The notes under the pieces are model-generated. The model was not told the DNA's origin and did not search any database. It worked only from the letters and a program-made list of their open reading frames with translations. A stretch of DNA of 30,594 bases, from NCBI GenBank assembly GCA_937958235.1, contig CALFGG010000054.1, positions 1 through 30,594 on the forward strand, read 5' to 3'. Below, piece after piece: positions 8,108 through 15,417 of this stretch. The position numbers were made by a program, and so were the translations under genes. Numbering within the stretch: position 1 is the stretch's first letter; each line of letters opens with the position of its first letter. Origin of the DNA: an uncultured Candidatus Saccharibacteria bacterium (GTDB lineage Bacteria; Patescibacteriota; Saccharimonadia; Saccharimonadales; Saccharimonadaceae).

Positions 8108-8569
8108 ATGCCAAGAATTTTTATTGGCTCAGACCACCGTGGCTTCGTCGCCAAACAACATATTCTAGCCACTTTAGCAAACTCCGAGTGGAAAGATAGC
8201 TATGAAATCGTTGATCTCGGTCCAGAAACGATTCGTCCAGACGATGACTTTAACGATTATGCCATCGCAGTCTCACGCGCCGTCAGGGAAACTGCTAATT
8301 CTCGCGGCATCTTGATCTGTGGCTCAGCCCACGGTATTGCCATCCAGGCCAATCGTTTTAAGGGAATACGTGCCATCTGCGGCTACACTCCAGAGCTAGT
8401 TCGTCTTGGTCGACTTCATAATGATGCTAATGTCCTCTGTCTTTCTTCTGATTTTATGGATGATGCAAATATTGATCAGGCCATCGATATGTTCCTTCGC
8501 GGTAATTTTCTGCCCGAAGAAAGATATATTAGGCGCAACCAACGACTTGATGAGGAATCAATTTATTAA
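8108..8569 (+). CDS. rpiB: RpiB/LacAB-family sugar-phosphate isomerase
   Basis: The family interconverts ribose 5-phosphate and ribulose 5-phosphate. The ATG at 8108 is chosen because it gives the proper N terminus MPRIFIGSDHRGF; a start at 8093 would lie inside gap. The protein has 153 residues. The expected active-site residues are seen: Asp9 and His10 (SDHRG), Cys71 (ILICGSAHG) and His104 (RLHNDANVL). The loop after the Cys reads GSAHG rather than the common GTGIG, so the anion hole is a variant. The start is one base after the gap stop, and the ribosome site is weak, suggesting coupling to upstream translation. Confidence 0.92.
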   Translation: MPRIFIGSDHRGFVAKQHILATLANSEWKDSYEIVDLGPETIRPDDDFNDYAIAVSRAVRETANSRGILICGSAHGIAIQANRFKGIRAICGYTPELVRLGRLHNDANVLCLSSDFMDDANIDQAIDMFLRGNFLPEERYIRRNQRLDEESIY

Positions 8570-8581
8570 TAAAGGAAAACT

Positions 8582-9238
8582 ATGGGTGAGGATGTATATA
8601 TAGTACCGACAATTCTAACTAATGATCCGCAGGTTTTTGCGGAGCAGTTGCAGGCCTATCCGCAGTTTGCCAAAAGAATTCAGATTGATCTAATGGATGG
8701 CACCTTCACGGCCGACAAAAGCCTCCCAGAATCCACAATTGCTGGTCTACCTCAAGGAGTTTCTTTTGATCTACATTTGATGTCGGCAAGACCAAGCGAT
8801 CATCTCGCCCATCTTCTCCGACTCAAGCCCTCACTCTGTATCTTACATGCAGAGGCTAGCGAGGATTTATCCCCATTCTTTAGTGAATTTAAAAAAGCTG
8901 GTATTAAAACAGGCTTAGCACTTCTACCAGGCACTTATCCTGGTCTAGTGAAGGCCTACATTGAAGCTGTGGATCATGTTCTTATTTTTGCTGGCTCCCT
9001 CGGTAAACAAGGCGGCCAAGCAGACCTGTTACAAATGGAAAAAATTAAACTCATTCGTGAGATTAATCCTGTGGTCGAAATTGGCTGGGATGGCGGCGCA
9101 AATCTAACCAATGTTCGCGCTCTTGCACACGCTGACCTAAATGTGATTAATGTTGGCTCCGCTATTTCCAAAGCACAAGACAAAAAAGCGGCCTATAATC
9201 AGCTTGTTGAGGAATCAAAAAAACGGGGAATCATGTAA
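8582..9238 (+). CDS. Ribulose-phosphate 3-epimerase-like TIM barrel
   Basis: The 218 residues follow the Rpe pattern: VPTILTND at the first strand, QIDLMDGTF (34-42), FDLHLM (62-67), HAEAS, AGSLGKQGGQ and GWDGG (168-172). The paired acids of Rpe are present as Asp36 and Asp170, and the metal His of HLM is His65. The other metal His, normally in HxDxMDG, is Gln34 here, and the phosphate loop departs from NPGFGGQ. It may still epimerise ribulose 5-phosphate, but another phosphosugar is possible. A ribosome site AAAGGAAAA precedes it. The stop overlaps the start of the kinase gene (TAATG). Confidence 0.8.
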   Translation: MGEDVYIVPTILTNDPQVFAEQLQAYPQFAKRIQIDLMDGTFTADKSLPESTIAGLPQGVSFDLHLMSARPSDHLAHLLRLKPSLCILHAEASEDLSPFFSEFKKAGIKTGLALLPGTYPGLVKAYIEAVDHVLIFAGSLGKQGGQADLLQMEKIKLIREINPVVEIGWDGGANLTNVRALAHADLNVINVGSAISKAQDKKAAYNQLVEESKKRGIM

Positions 9239-10230
9239 TGGTAGCTTCAAAATTTTATCGTAAAGTCCACTACAAAGAACAGCCAATCTTTCGTGTCCTT
9301 ACTATTGGTGCGGCAATGCAACAAATTATATTAGTAGATCATGATGACTTTATTATCAATAAACAAAAAGTCTCTATCGGCGAAAAAGTCGACATCGACC
9401 AGATCTATTATCAGTTAGGTGGTAGTGGTGTTAACGTGGCTGTAACATTTGCGCGTCATGGCCATCAGTCAATCGTAATTAGTAATCTCGGCCAGGATCG
9501 CTCAGCAGAAGCTATTAAGGATTTTCTAATCGATGAAAGTGTTGATACGAGTTATCTAAATCAGCTTCCGCTTCAGACTGGTACTTCTGTTGTTCTACTG
9601 GATTCAAAAACCGCCACCAGGACCACAATGAACTGTCTAGGCGCAGCAAAAACCTCAAATAATTTAGAGTCCAACGATCTTAATTTAGCTAATCCCGATT
9701 GGCTATATCTCACAACCCTAAATGGTGATCTAGATAAGGCCCTAGAATTTATTGAACAGGCCAAAGCAAAACAAATTAAAATTCTCTGGAACCCCGGCGA
9801 ATTAGAATTAAAACAAAAGAAAAAAGTCTTAGGGCTTTTGTCTGATATTGATGTTCTACTTGTTAATCAACAAGAAGCCAAGATGCTAGTTGGCGGGGAA
9901 ATTCTTGAAGAACTCATCACTAAGCTTTCCGCATATACTAAGACAGTAATCATCACCGCGGGCGCTAGTGGTAGTATTGCCAAATCTGGAGAAGAAATCT
10001 ATCGTCTGGCTGAATATGAACAAAAAGCTCCTATCGATCCTACTGGTGCAGGTGATGCCTTTGGTTCAGGTTTTCTCGCCGGCCTTCTCGATGGTTTAGA
10101 TTTTAAACACAGCCTCATTGCAGCTGCCGCTAATGCTACCTCAGTTATTTCAGAAATCGGCTCTACTAAAGGTATACTCTCAGCTAATGAAAAATATCAC
10201 CCAATGCCAATTCAGCGACTTTATTTATAA
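9238..10230 (+). CDS. PfkB-family carbohydrate kinase
   Basis: It transfers phosphate from ATP to a sugar or nucleoside hydroxyl. The 330 residues contain the PfkB substrate-binding signature YQLGGSGVNVAVTFARHG (58-75) and the C-terminal signature DPTGAGDAFGSGFLAGLL, with the catalytic base at Asp273. The substrate cannot be read from sequence; ribokinase, fructokinase and nucleoside-kinase types share these motifs. The setting beside RpiB and Rpe-like genes points to pentose or hexose phosphate metabolism. About 18 residues precede the usual start of the fold. It ends the gap cluster at a bidirectional terminator. Confidence 0.9.
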   Translation: MVASKFYRKVHYKEQPIFRVLTIGAAMQQIILVDHDDFIINKQKVSIGEKVDIDQIYYQLGGSGVNVAVTFARHGHQSIVISNLGQDRSAEAIKDFLIDESVDTSYLNQLPLQTGTSVVLLDSKTATRTTMNCLGAAKTSNNLESNDLNLANPDWLYLTTLNGDLDKALEFIEQAKAKQIKILWNPGELELKQKKKVLGLLSDIDVLLVNQQEAKMLVGGEILEELITKLSAYTKTVIITAGASGSIAKSGEEIYRLAEYEQKAPIDPTGAGDAFGSGFLAGLLDGLDFKHSLIAAAANATSVISEIGSTKGILSANEKYHPMPIQRLYL

Positions 10231-10261
10231 AAAAATATGAGGTGGAAGCCTCATATTTTTT
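10229..10261. terminator. Bidirectional terminator between convergent genes
   Basis: A long stem with core ATGAGG/CCTCAT (10237-10242 with 10249-10254) is flanked by an A run on the left and a T run on the right, so it can end transcription from both the kinase gene and the minus-strand LOG gene. Confidence 0.85.
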
Positions 10262-10269
10262 ATAAATCT

Positions 10270-10980
10270 TTATACTGATTTAACGCGATTATAAATATTA
10301 TCGTTAATATTGATGTGACCAATTTTGTTTGCTGCTAACACTACCTCTGTAATATCATCTGTCATTACAAAAAGATCAAGATCCTTCTCCTTAATCATCT
10401 TGTTTTTTAGCATGGTAGTCTTGAAGAACTTCACTAGTGGGCGCCAATATGACTTACCAATTAAGAAGCATGGCATCTTGGGCATTTTTCCTGTTTGAAT
10501 TAAAATTAAGACCTCAGACATCTCATCAAGCGTACCTAGCCCGCCAGGGAAAAAAGCATAAGCCTTACTAGACATCACTAGCATCACCTTACGAGCAAAA
10601 AAGTAATTAAACTCCATTGAGTCGGTAAGATAAGGATTCTCGTGCTGTTCAAAAGGCAACTTAATGTTCAGCCCCACACTGCGTCCCCCATATTCATATG
10701 CGCCACGGTTAGCCGCTTCCATAATGCCAGGACCACCACCGGTAATTACTGGGTGGCCATTTTCCGCTAGTAAACGTCCTAATTCGCGAGCCTTAATATA
10801 ATACTTGTCCGTCTCTGGCGTCCTAGCCGAACCAAAAATTGTTACACCTTGCGAGAATCGACGAATCGTTGATAGGCCTTTTAGCAGATCCTTAGCATAA
10901 GCTAAAGAACGGTCAACGTCTGGCCCTGAAATTTTATTGGCTGATAATTCATTTAGCCATTCTTCTGTAATTTTATCCAT
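10270..10980 (-). CDS. LOG-family protein (TIGR00730-type nucleotide-processing enzyme)
   Basis: The LOG family cleaves ribose 5-phosphate from AMP or other nucleoside monophosphates; cytokinin activation is the best known case. The 236-residue protein shows the Rossmann start VTIFGSART (46-54), GGGPGIMEAANRGA (81-94) and the hallmark PGGLGTLDE (145-153). An open frame continues upstream to 11067, but the ATG at 10980 gives the proper start. It also coincides with the predicted transcription start of a TGT-TATAAT promoter, so the mRNA appears leaderless. Its cellular substrate here is unknown; salvage of purine monophosphates would fit. TAA stop. Confidence 0.9.
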   Translation of the reverse strand: MDKITEEWLNELSANKISGPDVDRSLAYAKDLLKGLSTIRRFSQGVTIFGSARTPETDKYYIKARELGRLLAENGHPVITGGGPGIMEAANRGAYEYGGRSVGLNIKLPFEQHENPYLTDSMEFNYFFARKVMLVMSSKAYAFFPGGLGTLDEMSEVLILIQTGKMPKMPCFLIGKSYWRPLVKFFKTTMLKNKMIKEKDLDLFVMTDDITEVVLAANKIGHININDNIYNRVKSV

Positions 10981-10986
10981 AAGCTT

Positions 10987-10995
10987 ATTATAACA
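10987..10995 (-). promoter_or_regulatory. Extended -10 promoter of the LOG gene (leaderless)
   Basis: On the minus strand TGT-TATAAT ends seven bases before the A of the ATG at 10980, which places the transcript start on the start codon itself. Confidence 0.7.
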
Positions 10996-11015
10996 AAATA
11001 ACCCCTGAATAGACA

Positions 11016-11024
11016 TGATAAAAT
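11016..11024 (+). promoter_or_regulatory. Extended -10 promoter of the SPOUT methyltransferase gene (leaderless)
   Basis: TGA-TAAAAT ends seven bases before the A of ATG 11031, so transcription should begin at the start codon. It mirrors the promoter of the divergent LOG gene within the same 50-bp space. Confidence 0.68.
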
Positions 11025-11030
11025 AGAGAT

Positions 11031-11558
11031 ATGGAAATCGTCTTAATTCTACATAACATCCGTTCAACCTACAATGTTGGTTCTATCCTTCGAACTGCCG
11101 ACGGTTTTTCTGTAGATCAAATTATTTACTCTGGTTTTACTCCAGCCCCAATCCCCCATTCAACTCTCCTACCACATCTTGCAGAAAAAGTAACGAATCA
11201 AATTCATAAAACCGCGCTTGGCGCCGAAAAAACCCTACTATCTTCATATTCTCAAGATATAATTGAATCAATTTGCGTTCTAAAGGCTCAGGGTTATCAA
11301 ATTGTGGGTTTAGAGAATAATCTGGAAGATACTCGCCTACATCAAATCACCGAACATTCTCTTCCAAATATACTAGGCTCTAAGGTTGCTCTAATTCTTG
11401 GCGAAGAAGTGGAAGGAATCTCGCCTAAGCTTCATCAATTTATTGATTTATTTTTGGAGATTCCCATGACCGGCAACAAAGAGTCTTTTAACGTTTCAAT
11501 CGCCTCAGCTATCACTCTCTTCTATCTTAGATATGGCATCAATTTAAATCGGTCCTAA
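11031..11558 (+). CDS. SPOUT (TrmH/SpoU) family RNA 2'-O-methyltransferase
   Basis: The enzyme uses S-adenosylmethionine to methylate a ribose 2'-OH of tRNA or rRNA. The 175 residues hold the three SpoU motifs in order: HNIRSTYNVGSILRTADG (8-25) with the Asn and Arg of the active site, ALILGEEVEGIS, and IPMTGNKESFNVSIASAI, which form the knotted cofactor site. There is no extra N-terminal RNA-binding domain, so it is a minimal member. Which nucleotide it modifies cannot be told. No ribosome site precedes the ATG, consistent with a leaderless message. Confidence 0.92.
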   Translation: MEIVLILHNIRSTYNVGSILRTADGFSVDQIIYSGFTPAPIPHSTLLPHLAEKVTNQIHKTALGAEKTLLSSYSQDIIESICVLKAQGYQIVGLENNLEDTRLHQITEHSLPNILGSKVALILGEEVEGISPKLHQFIDLFLEIPMTGNKESFNVSIASAITLFYLRYGINLNRS

Positions 11559-11562
11559 ACTC

Positions 11563-11571
11563 TGGTATAAT
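11563..11571 (+). promoter_or_regulatory. Extended -10 promoter of leuS
   Basis: TGG-TATAAT has a possible weak -35 (TTTAAA at 11543-11548, spacing 17). The predicted start near 11578 leaves a 15-base leader with AGGGAG at 11582-11587. Confidence 0.65.
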
Positions 11572-11592
11572 AAATAAGATTAGGGAGTTATT

Positions 11593-13995
11593 ATGGAAAG
11601 ATATAATCCAACAAAAATAGAAGAAAAATGGCAAAAAATTTGGGAAACCGAGCAAGCTTTTCGTGCTGAAGAAAATGGTGCAGAAAAAATGTACCTTGCA
11701 GAAATGTTCCCCTATCCATCTGGTGCTGGACTCCATGTCGGCCATGTTCGTAACTTCTCCATTGTCGATGTTCTAGCGAGATTTTATGCTCAGAACGGTA
11801 AAAATGTTCTTCGACCTTTTGGTTATGATACCTTTGGACTCCCCGCAGAGAACTACGCAATCAAAACTGGTATTTCTCCAGCTGAAGCCACCAAAACCAA
11901 TATCAATAACTTCAGAAAACAAGCCAAGCGCCTAGGCTTCTATATCGATTGGAATCGTGAAATTAACACCTCAGATCCTGAATACTATCGATGGACCCAG
12001 TGGTGTTTCTTGCAACTATTTAAAAAAGGTCTCGCCTATCAAAAAGAGAGCTATCAATGGTGGTGCCCTAACGATCAAACTGTCTTAGCTAACGAACAGG
12101 TAGAAAATGGTCACTGTTGGCGCTGTGGTACTGAAGTCGAAAAGAAAAAAATGAAACAGTGGTTCTTTAAGATTACCGCTTATGCTGACGAGCTTTTAGA
12201 TGAAATTGATCAACTTGATTGGCCCGAAAAAATCAAAACTATGCAGAAAAACTGGATTGGCCGATCAGAAGGTGCCAACGTAAAATTTAAAATCAAAGAC
12301 CAAGAAGATACTATTGATATCTTTACCACTCGCCTTGACACTATTTGTGGCGCAACATTTTTGGTACTAGCACCTGAACATCCGAAAATTCCTGATTTAA
12401 TTACCAAAGATACGGAAGAAGAAGTAAAAAACTACTGTGCTGCCGCTATTAAAAAATCGGAAATTGAACGTCAAGAAAACAAAGAGAAAACCGGAGTCTT
12501 TACTGGTAGCTTCGCTATTAATCCAGTCACTAAAGAAGAAATCCCAATTTGGATTTCAGATTATGTTCTTATTAATTATGGTGATGGGGCTGTCATGGCA
12601 GTGCCTGGTCACGATGAACGTGATTTTGCCTTTGCCTCAAAATATCAGTTGGAAATAAAAACAGTGGTTAAGCCAGCTGAGTTAAATAATCAATCTAAAA
12701 CTCAGGATGGTGATACTCTGCAATGCTTCCACGATAGAGGTATTCTAGTAAATTCAGGAAAATATGATAATTTAACCTCTAAAGAGGCTGAAAGTCAAAT
12801 TCTATCAGACCTTGGAGAAGCTGTCGCCAACACAAAAGTCACCTATCGTATGCGCGATTGGCTTATTTCCCGTCAACGATACTGGGGTTGTCCAATTCCC
12901 ATCGCCTACGATAAAGATGGTCAACCACATGCTATTCCTGAGGATCAATTACCAGTAGTCTTACCTGAAGTATCAGATTACCGTCCAGATAAAACTGGCC
13001 GTTCTGCATTAGCCAAAGCCAAAGATTGGCTAAAAGTCACTATTGATGGCGAGGAGATGATTCGAGAGACCGATACACTAGATGGTTATGCCTGTTCCTC
13101 CTGGTATCTTTGGCGCTACGCATCACCGCACTCCACTTCTTCGGCTTGGGATCAAGGTGCTGTTAAATACTGGGAGCCTCTCGATGTTTATTGTGGCGCC
13201 GACCACGCTGTTGCGCATCTACTCTATATCCGTTTCTGGTGTAAATTCTTTGCCGACCAGGGCTACCTACCATTCAGAGAGCCAGTCAAAAAGCTTCTTT
13301 ATAACGGTTATATTAATGCACCAGATGGTAAAAAGATGTCAAAATCAAAAGGAAACGTTATTGATCCTCTCGATGTAATCGACTCTGGCTACGGCGCAGA
13401 TACCTTGAGGACCTACGAACTCTTCATTGGCCCATATAACGAAGATGCGGCCTGGAGCACAACGGCAATTGGTGGAGTCTACCGCTTCCTCAATCGTTGT
13501 TTTAATCTAGCCATTAATCAACAAAATGACCGCCTCCTATCTGGCACCCCTACTCAACTTATTCGACACAAGACAATCAAAAAAGTTACAGAAGATATCG
13601 CAAATACCAATTTTAACACTGCAGTAGCTGCCTTAATGGAATACGTTAATGAGCTTTACAAGACTGGCGCTTCGACCGAAGATGTAATTATTCTAGCTAA
13701 GCTACTTAAGCCTTTTGCCCCTCACCTAGCATCTGAAATTCTAGAAAAAGAAGAAGCTGATGATAAATGGCCTGAATACAACGAAACTTATCTCGTTTCA
13801 GATACCGTGCAGCTTATTGTACAGGTTAATGGCAAGGTTCGCGCTAAATTAGAAATTAATTCCGATGATCTAAAAGATCAAGAAAAAATTAAAGAACTTG
13901 CGATGTCGCAAGAAAACGTTCAAAAATACTTAAATGGTGAACCAAAAAAGATAATTATGCCAAAGGGCGCAAAGCTAATTAATATCGTGGCTTAA
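11593..13995 (+). CDS. leuS: Leucyl-tRNA synthetase
   Basis: LeuS charges tRNA(Leu). The 800-residue class I enzyme shows YPSGAGLHVGHVRNF with the HIGH-type motif at 48-51, and the KMSKS loop at 581-585. The CP1 editing domain is present, with the Thr-rich TTRLDTICGATF and GHDERDFAF including the editing Asp. The zinc module keeps its cysteines (WCPNDQTVLANEQ, then HCWRCGTEV). The C-terminal small domain VQLIVQVNGKVRAKL is intact. It is a single-gene unit with its own promoter. Only a weak A/T hairpin follows it, so some read-through into rpmF-nusB is possible. Confidence 0.98.
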   Translation: MERYNPTKIEEKWQKIWETEQAFRAEENGAEKMYLAEMFPYPSGAGLHVGHVRNFSIVDVLARFYAQNGKNVLRPFGYDTFGLPAENYAIKTGISPAEATKTNINNFRKQAKRLGFYIDWNREINTSDPEYYRWTQWCFLQLFKKGLAYQKESYQWWCPNDQTVLANEQVENGHCWRCGTEVEKKKMKQWFFKITAYADELLDEIDQLDWPEKIKTMQKNWIGRSEGANVKFKIKDQEDTIDIFTTRLDTICGATFLVLAPEHPKIPDLITKDTEEEVKNYCAAAIKKSEIERQENKEKTGVFTGSFAINPVTKEEIPIWISDYVLINYGDGAVMAVPGHDERDFAFASKYQLEIKTVVKPAELNNQSKTQDGDTLQCFHDRGILVNSGKYDNLTSKEAESQILSDLGEAVANTKVTYRMRDWLISRQRYWGCPIPIAYDKDGQPHAIPEDQLPVVLPEVSDYRPDKTGRSALAKAKDWLKVTIDGEEMIRETDTLDGYACSSWYLWRYASPHSTSSAWDQGAVKYWEPLDVYCGADHAVAHLLYIRFWCKFFADQGYLPFREPVKKLLYNGYINAPDGKKMSKSKGNVIDPLDVIDSGYGADTLRTYELFIGPYNEDAAWSTTAIGGVYRFLNRCFNLAINQQNDRLLSGTPTQLIRHKTIKKVTEDIANTNFNTAVAALMEYVNELYKTGASTEDVIILAKLLKPFAPHLASEILEKEEADDKWPEYNETYLVSDTVQLIVQVNGKVRAKLEINSDDLKDQEKIKELAMSQENVQKYLNGEPKKIIMPKGAKLINIVA

Positions 13996-14020
13996 CCCCT
14001 CAAAATTTTCAAAACTCCAC

Positions 14021-14049
14021 TTGAAAAATCATGACTTTTTGTATATAAT
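14021..14049 (+). promoter_or_regulatory. Canonical promoter of rpmF-nusB-Nudix-rnc
   Basis: TTGAAA (14021-14026) and TATAAT (14044-14049) are 17 bases apart. The predicted start is near 14056, about 33 bases before the rpmF ATG. Confidence 0.78.
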
Positions 14050-14088
14050 AACCTAAATTATTGTCAATATACTAATAAGGAGCATTTA

Positions 14089-14286
14089 ATGCCTGAACCT
14101 AAAAAGCAAAGCAGCCCAAGAAAGACCGGTCTTCGCCGAAGTCACCTACGTCTTGTATTAGCTCGTGCTGTTAATAAGAAATCACCAGTTAAGGCTTTTG
14201 AGACAGCCAAGAAGACCCCAAACCTAAAGGTCAAAACCCCAAGAACTGCTAAAGTTTCAAATAACACAAAGAAAAGCGAAAAATAA
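14089..14286 (+). CDS. rpmF: Probable 50S ribosomal protein L32
   Basis: The 65-residue, very basic protein begins PEPKKQSSPRKTGLRRSH, matching the PKxxxSxxRxxxRRSH core of bL32. It has no cysteine, so it is the zinc-free type. The C-terminal third (rich in Lys, Thr, Pro) is longer than usual and probably disordered. AAGGAGC precedes the ATG. Its stop overlaps the nusB start (TAATG). Position beside rnc fits the frequent rpmF-rnc neighbourhood in bacteria. A different small basic RNA-binding protein is the alternative. Confidence 0.78.
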   Translation: MPEPKKQSSPRKTGLRRSHLRLVLARAVNKKSPVKAFETAKKTPNLKVKTPRTAKVSNNTKKSEK

Positions 14287-14780
14287 TGGCAAGTAATCGG
14301 CACCTCGGTAGAATCATTGCATTACAAAGCTTGTATGAATACGAGTTTAGAGCAAAGGCGGGCGATGCTACAGCCGAAATCCAGTCTATCATCGCTAAAA
14401 ATATTGAACCATATTCCAAGGCACTCGGGGACACTGAATTTGTCTTCAGTCTAGCTAATGGCGTGATAAAAAATCAAGCCAAACTTGATCGTGAATTACA
14501 ACCCTTGGCCCCTGAATGGCCACTAGACACCATCGCAGCTATCGATCGTAATATTTTACGCATCGGTCTTTATGAACTTGAAATAAGAGTTGTTCCACCA
14601 AAAGTAGTTATCAACGAAGCTGTTGAACTAGCAAAAGCTTTTGGTTCTGATAATTCATCTAAGTTTATTAATGGTGTCTTAGGCACAGCCTTCAAGCAAC
14701 TTGGATTGAACAATGAAGAGGGAGAACATGAAGGATCAAAATCGCAAGTTGAGTCCCAAACTAACGCTTCCGAACAATAA
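14286..14780 (+). CDS. nusB: Transcription antitermination factor NusB
   Basis: NusB with S10 binds boxA RNA and supports rRNA antitermination. The 164 residues begin NRHLGRIIALQSLYEYEF, then the helical bundle and the highly conserved IAAIDRNILRIGLYEL and KVVINEAVELAKAFGSDN followed by SSKFINGVLG. The last 25 residues are polar and beyond the normal end. It is translationally coupled to rpmF by a one-base overlap, and its 3' end overlaps the Nudix gene by 53 bases. Confidence 0.95.
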   Translation: MASNRHLGRIIALQSLYEYEFRAKAGDATAEIQSIIAKNIEPYSKALGDTEFVFSLANGVIKNQAKLDRELQPLAPEWPLDTIAAIDRNILRIGLYELEIRVVPPKVVINEAVELAKAFGSDNSSKFINGVLGTAFKQLGLNNEEGEHEGSKSQVESQTNASEQ

Positions 14781-15348
14781 ATCAAATAAACCAAAAGATT
14801 TCTCAAACCGTAGTACTAATACTAGGTCACGTTCACGTATTCGTCCGTTAAAAACTGAGCGCAGTCAAACTCTTGATCAAAAAACCTTCAAGAAGAAGCC
14901 AGCAATCAAGGAAATTGTCAGAGAGCCGACCTCAGGTGGTATAGTCTTTCGTTTTAACGAAAAGAAAAACGACATTGAGATCTTATTAATTCAAGATTCC
15001 AAGAACCGTTGGACTATCCCCAAGGGCCATATTGAAGCGGGTGAAACTGCAAAACAGACCGCTATTCGCGAAATTGGAGAAGAAGCAGGCCTAAACCATA
15101 TTAAAGTTTTGTCCTGGCTCGGTAAAATACACTTTAAATATCGCCGCGTAGATAAGCTTGTCCTTATGACTACCCAGATCTATCTAGTTCGCGCTCTTGA
15201 CGGAAAAGAACGTCCAACTAAAGAAAAGTGGATGAATGGAATTAAATGGTTTAGCTTCCGCGATGCTCTAAACGCAATTGAGTATGATGATATTGAAAAG
15301 CTCATGCTAATTGCTAAAAAACGTATTCGCGCTGGAGACTTGCAATAA
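14728..15348 (+). CDS. Nudix hydrolase with basic N-terminal extension
   Basis: Nudix enzymes cleave X-linked nucleoside diphosphates. The box GX5EX7REUXEEXGU is complete at 100-122: GHIEAGET, then REIGEEAGL. WTIPKGH precedes it, as in diadenosine-polyphosphate and MutT-type members. The ATG at 14728 is chosen over 14713 because GAGGGAG lies directly upstream. The first 60 residues are rich in Lys, Arg, Ser and Asn and look disordered, unlike most short Nudix proteins; they could bind nucleic acid. Substrate is unknown: 8-oxo-dGTP, Ap4A and an RNA 5' end are all possible. It lies inside the nusB-rnc operon. Confidence 0.93.
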   Translation: MKDQNRKLSPKLTLPNNKSNKPKDFSNRSTNTRSRSRIRPLKTERSQTLDQKTFKKKPAIKEIVREPTSGGIVFRFNEKKNDIEILLIQDSKNRWTIPKGHIEAGETAKQTAIREIGEEAGLNHIKVLSWLGKIHFKYRRVDKLVLMTTQIYLVRALDGKERPTKEKWMNGIKWFSFRDALNAIEYDDIEKLMLIAKKRIRAGDLQ

Positions 15349-15369
15349 TTAATATTCGGGATTTCATCA

Positions 15370-15393
15370 GGTACTAGACCCTTCTCTAGTACC
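15370..15393 (+). promoter_or_regulatory. Perfect hairpin in front of rnc, possible RNase III site
   Basis: Nine perfect pairs join 15370-15378 to 15385-15393 around the loop CCCTTC. No T run follows, so it is not an intrinsic terminator. It ends 24 bases before the rnc start codon, near the ribosome site. In E. coli the rnc message is cut by its own product in a leader stem, so self-control is a reasonable idea here. Confidence 0.55.
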
Positions 15394-15417
15394 GAAGTGA
15401 GTTCCAGAAAGGAAAAC

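Noticed and set aside
10981..11067. Upstream extension of the LOG gene to a start at 11067
   Set aside because: The extension would cross both divergent promoters and the start of the methyltransferase gene, and the added residues do not belong to the family.
14006..14027. TTTTCAA/TTGAAAA hairpin after leuS as a terminator
   Set aside because: The stem is only A/T-rich with no G-C clamp worth the name, and it overlaps the -35 of the rpmF promoter; it is at best a weak terminator.
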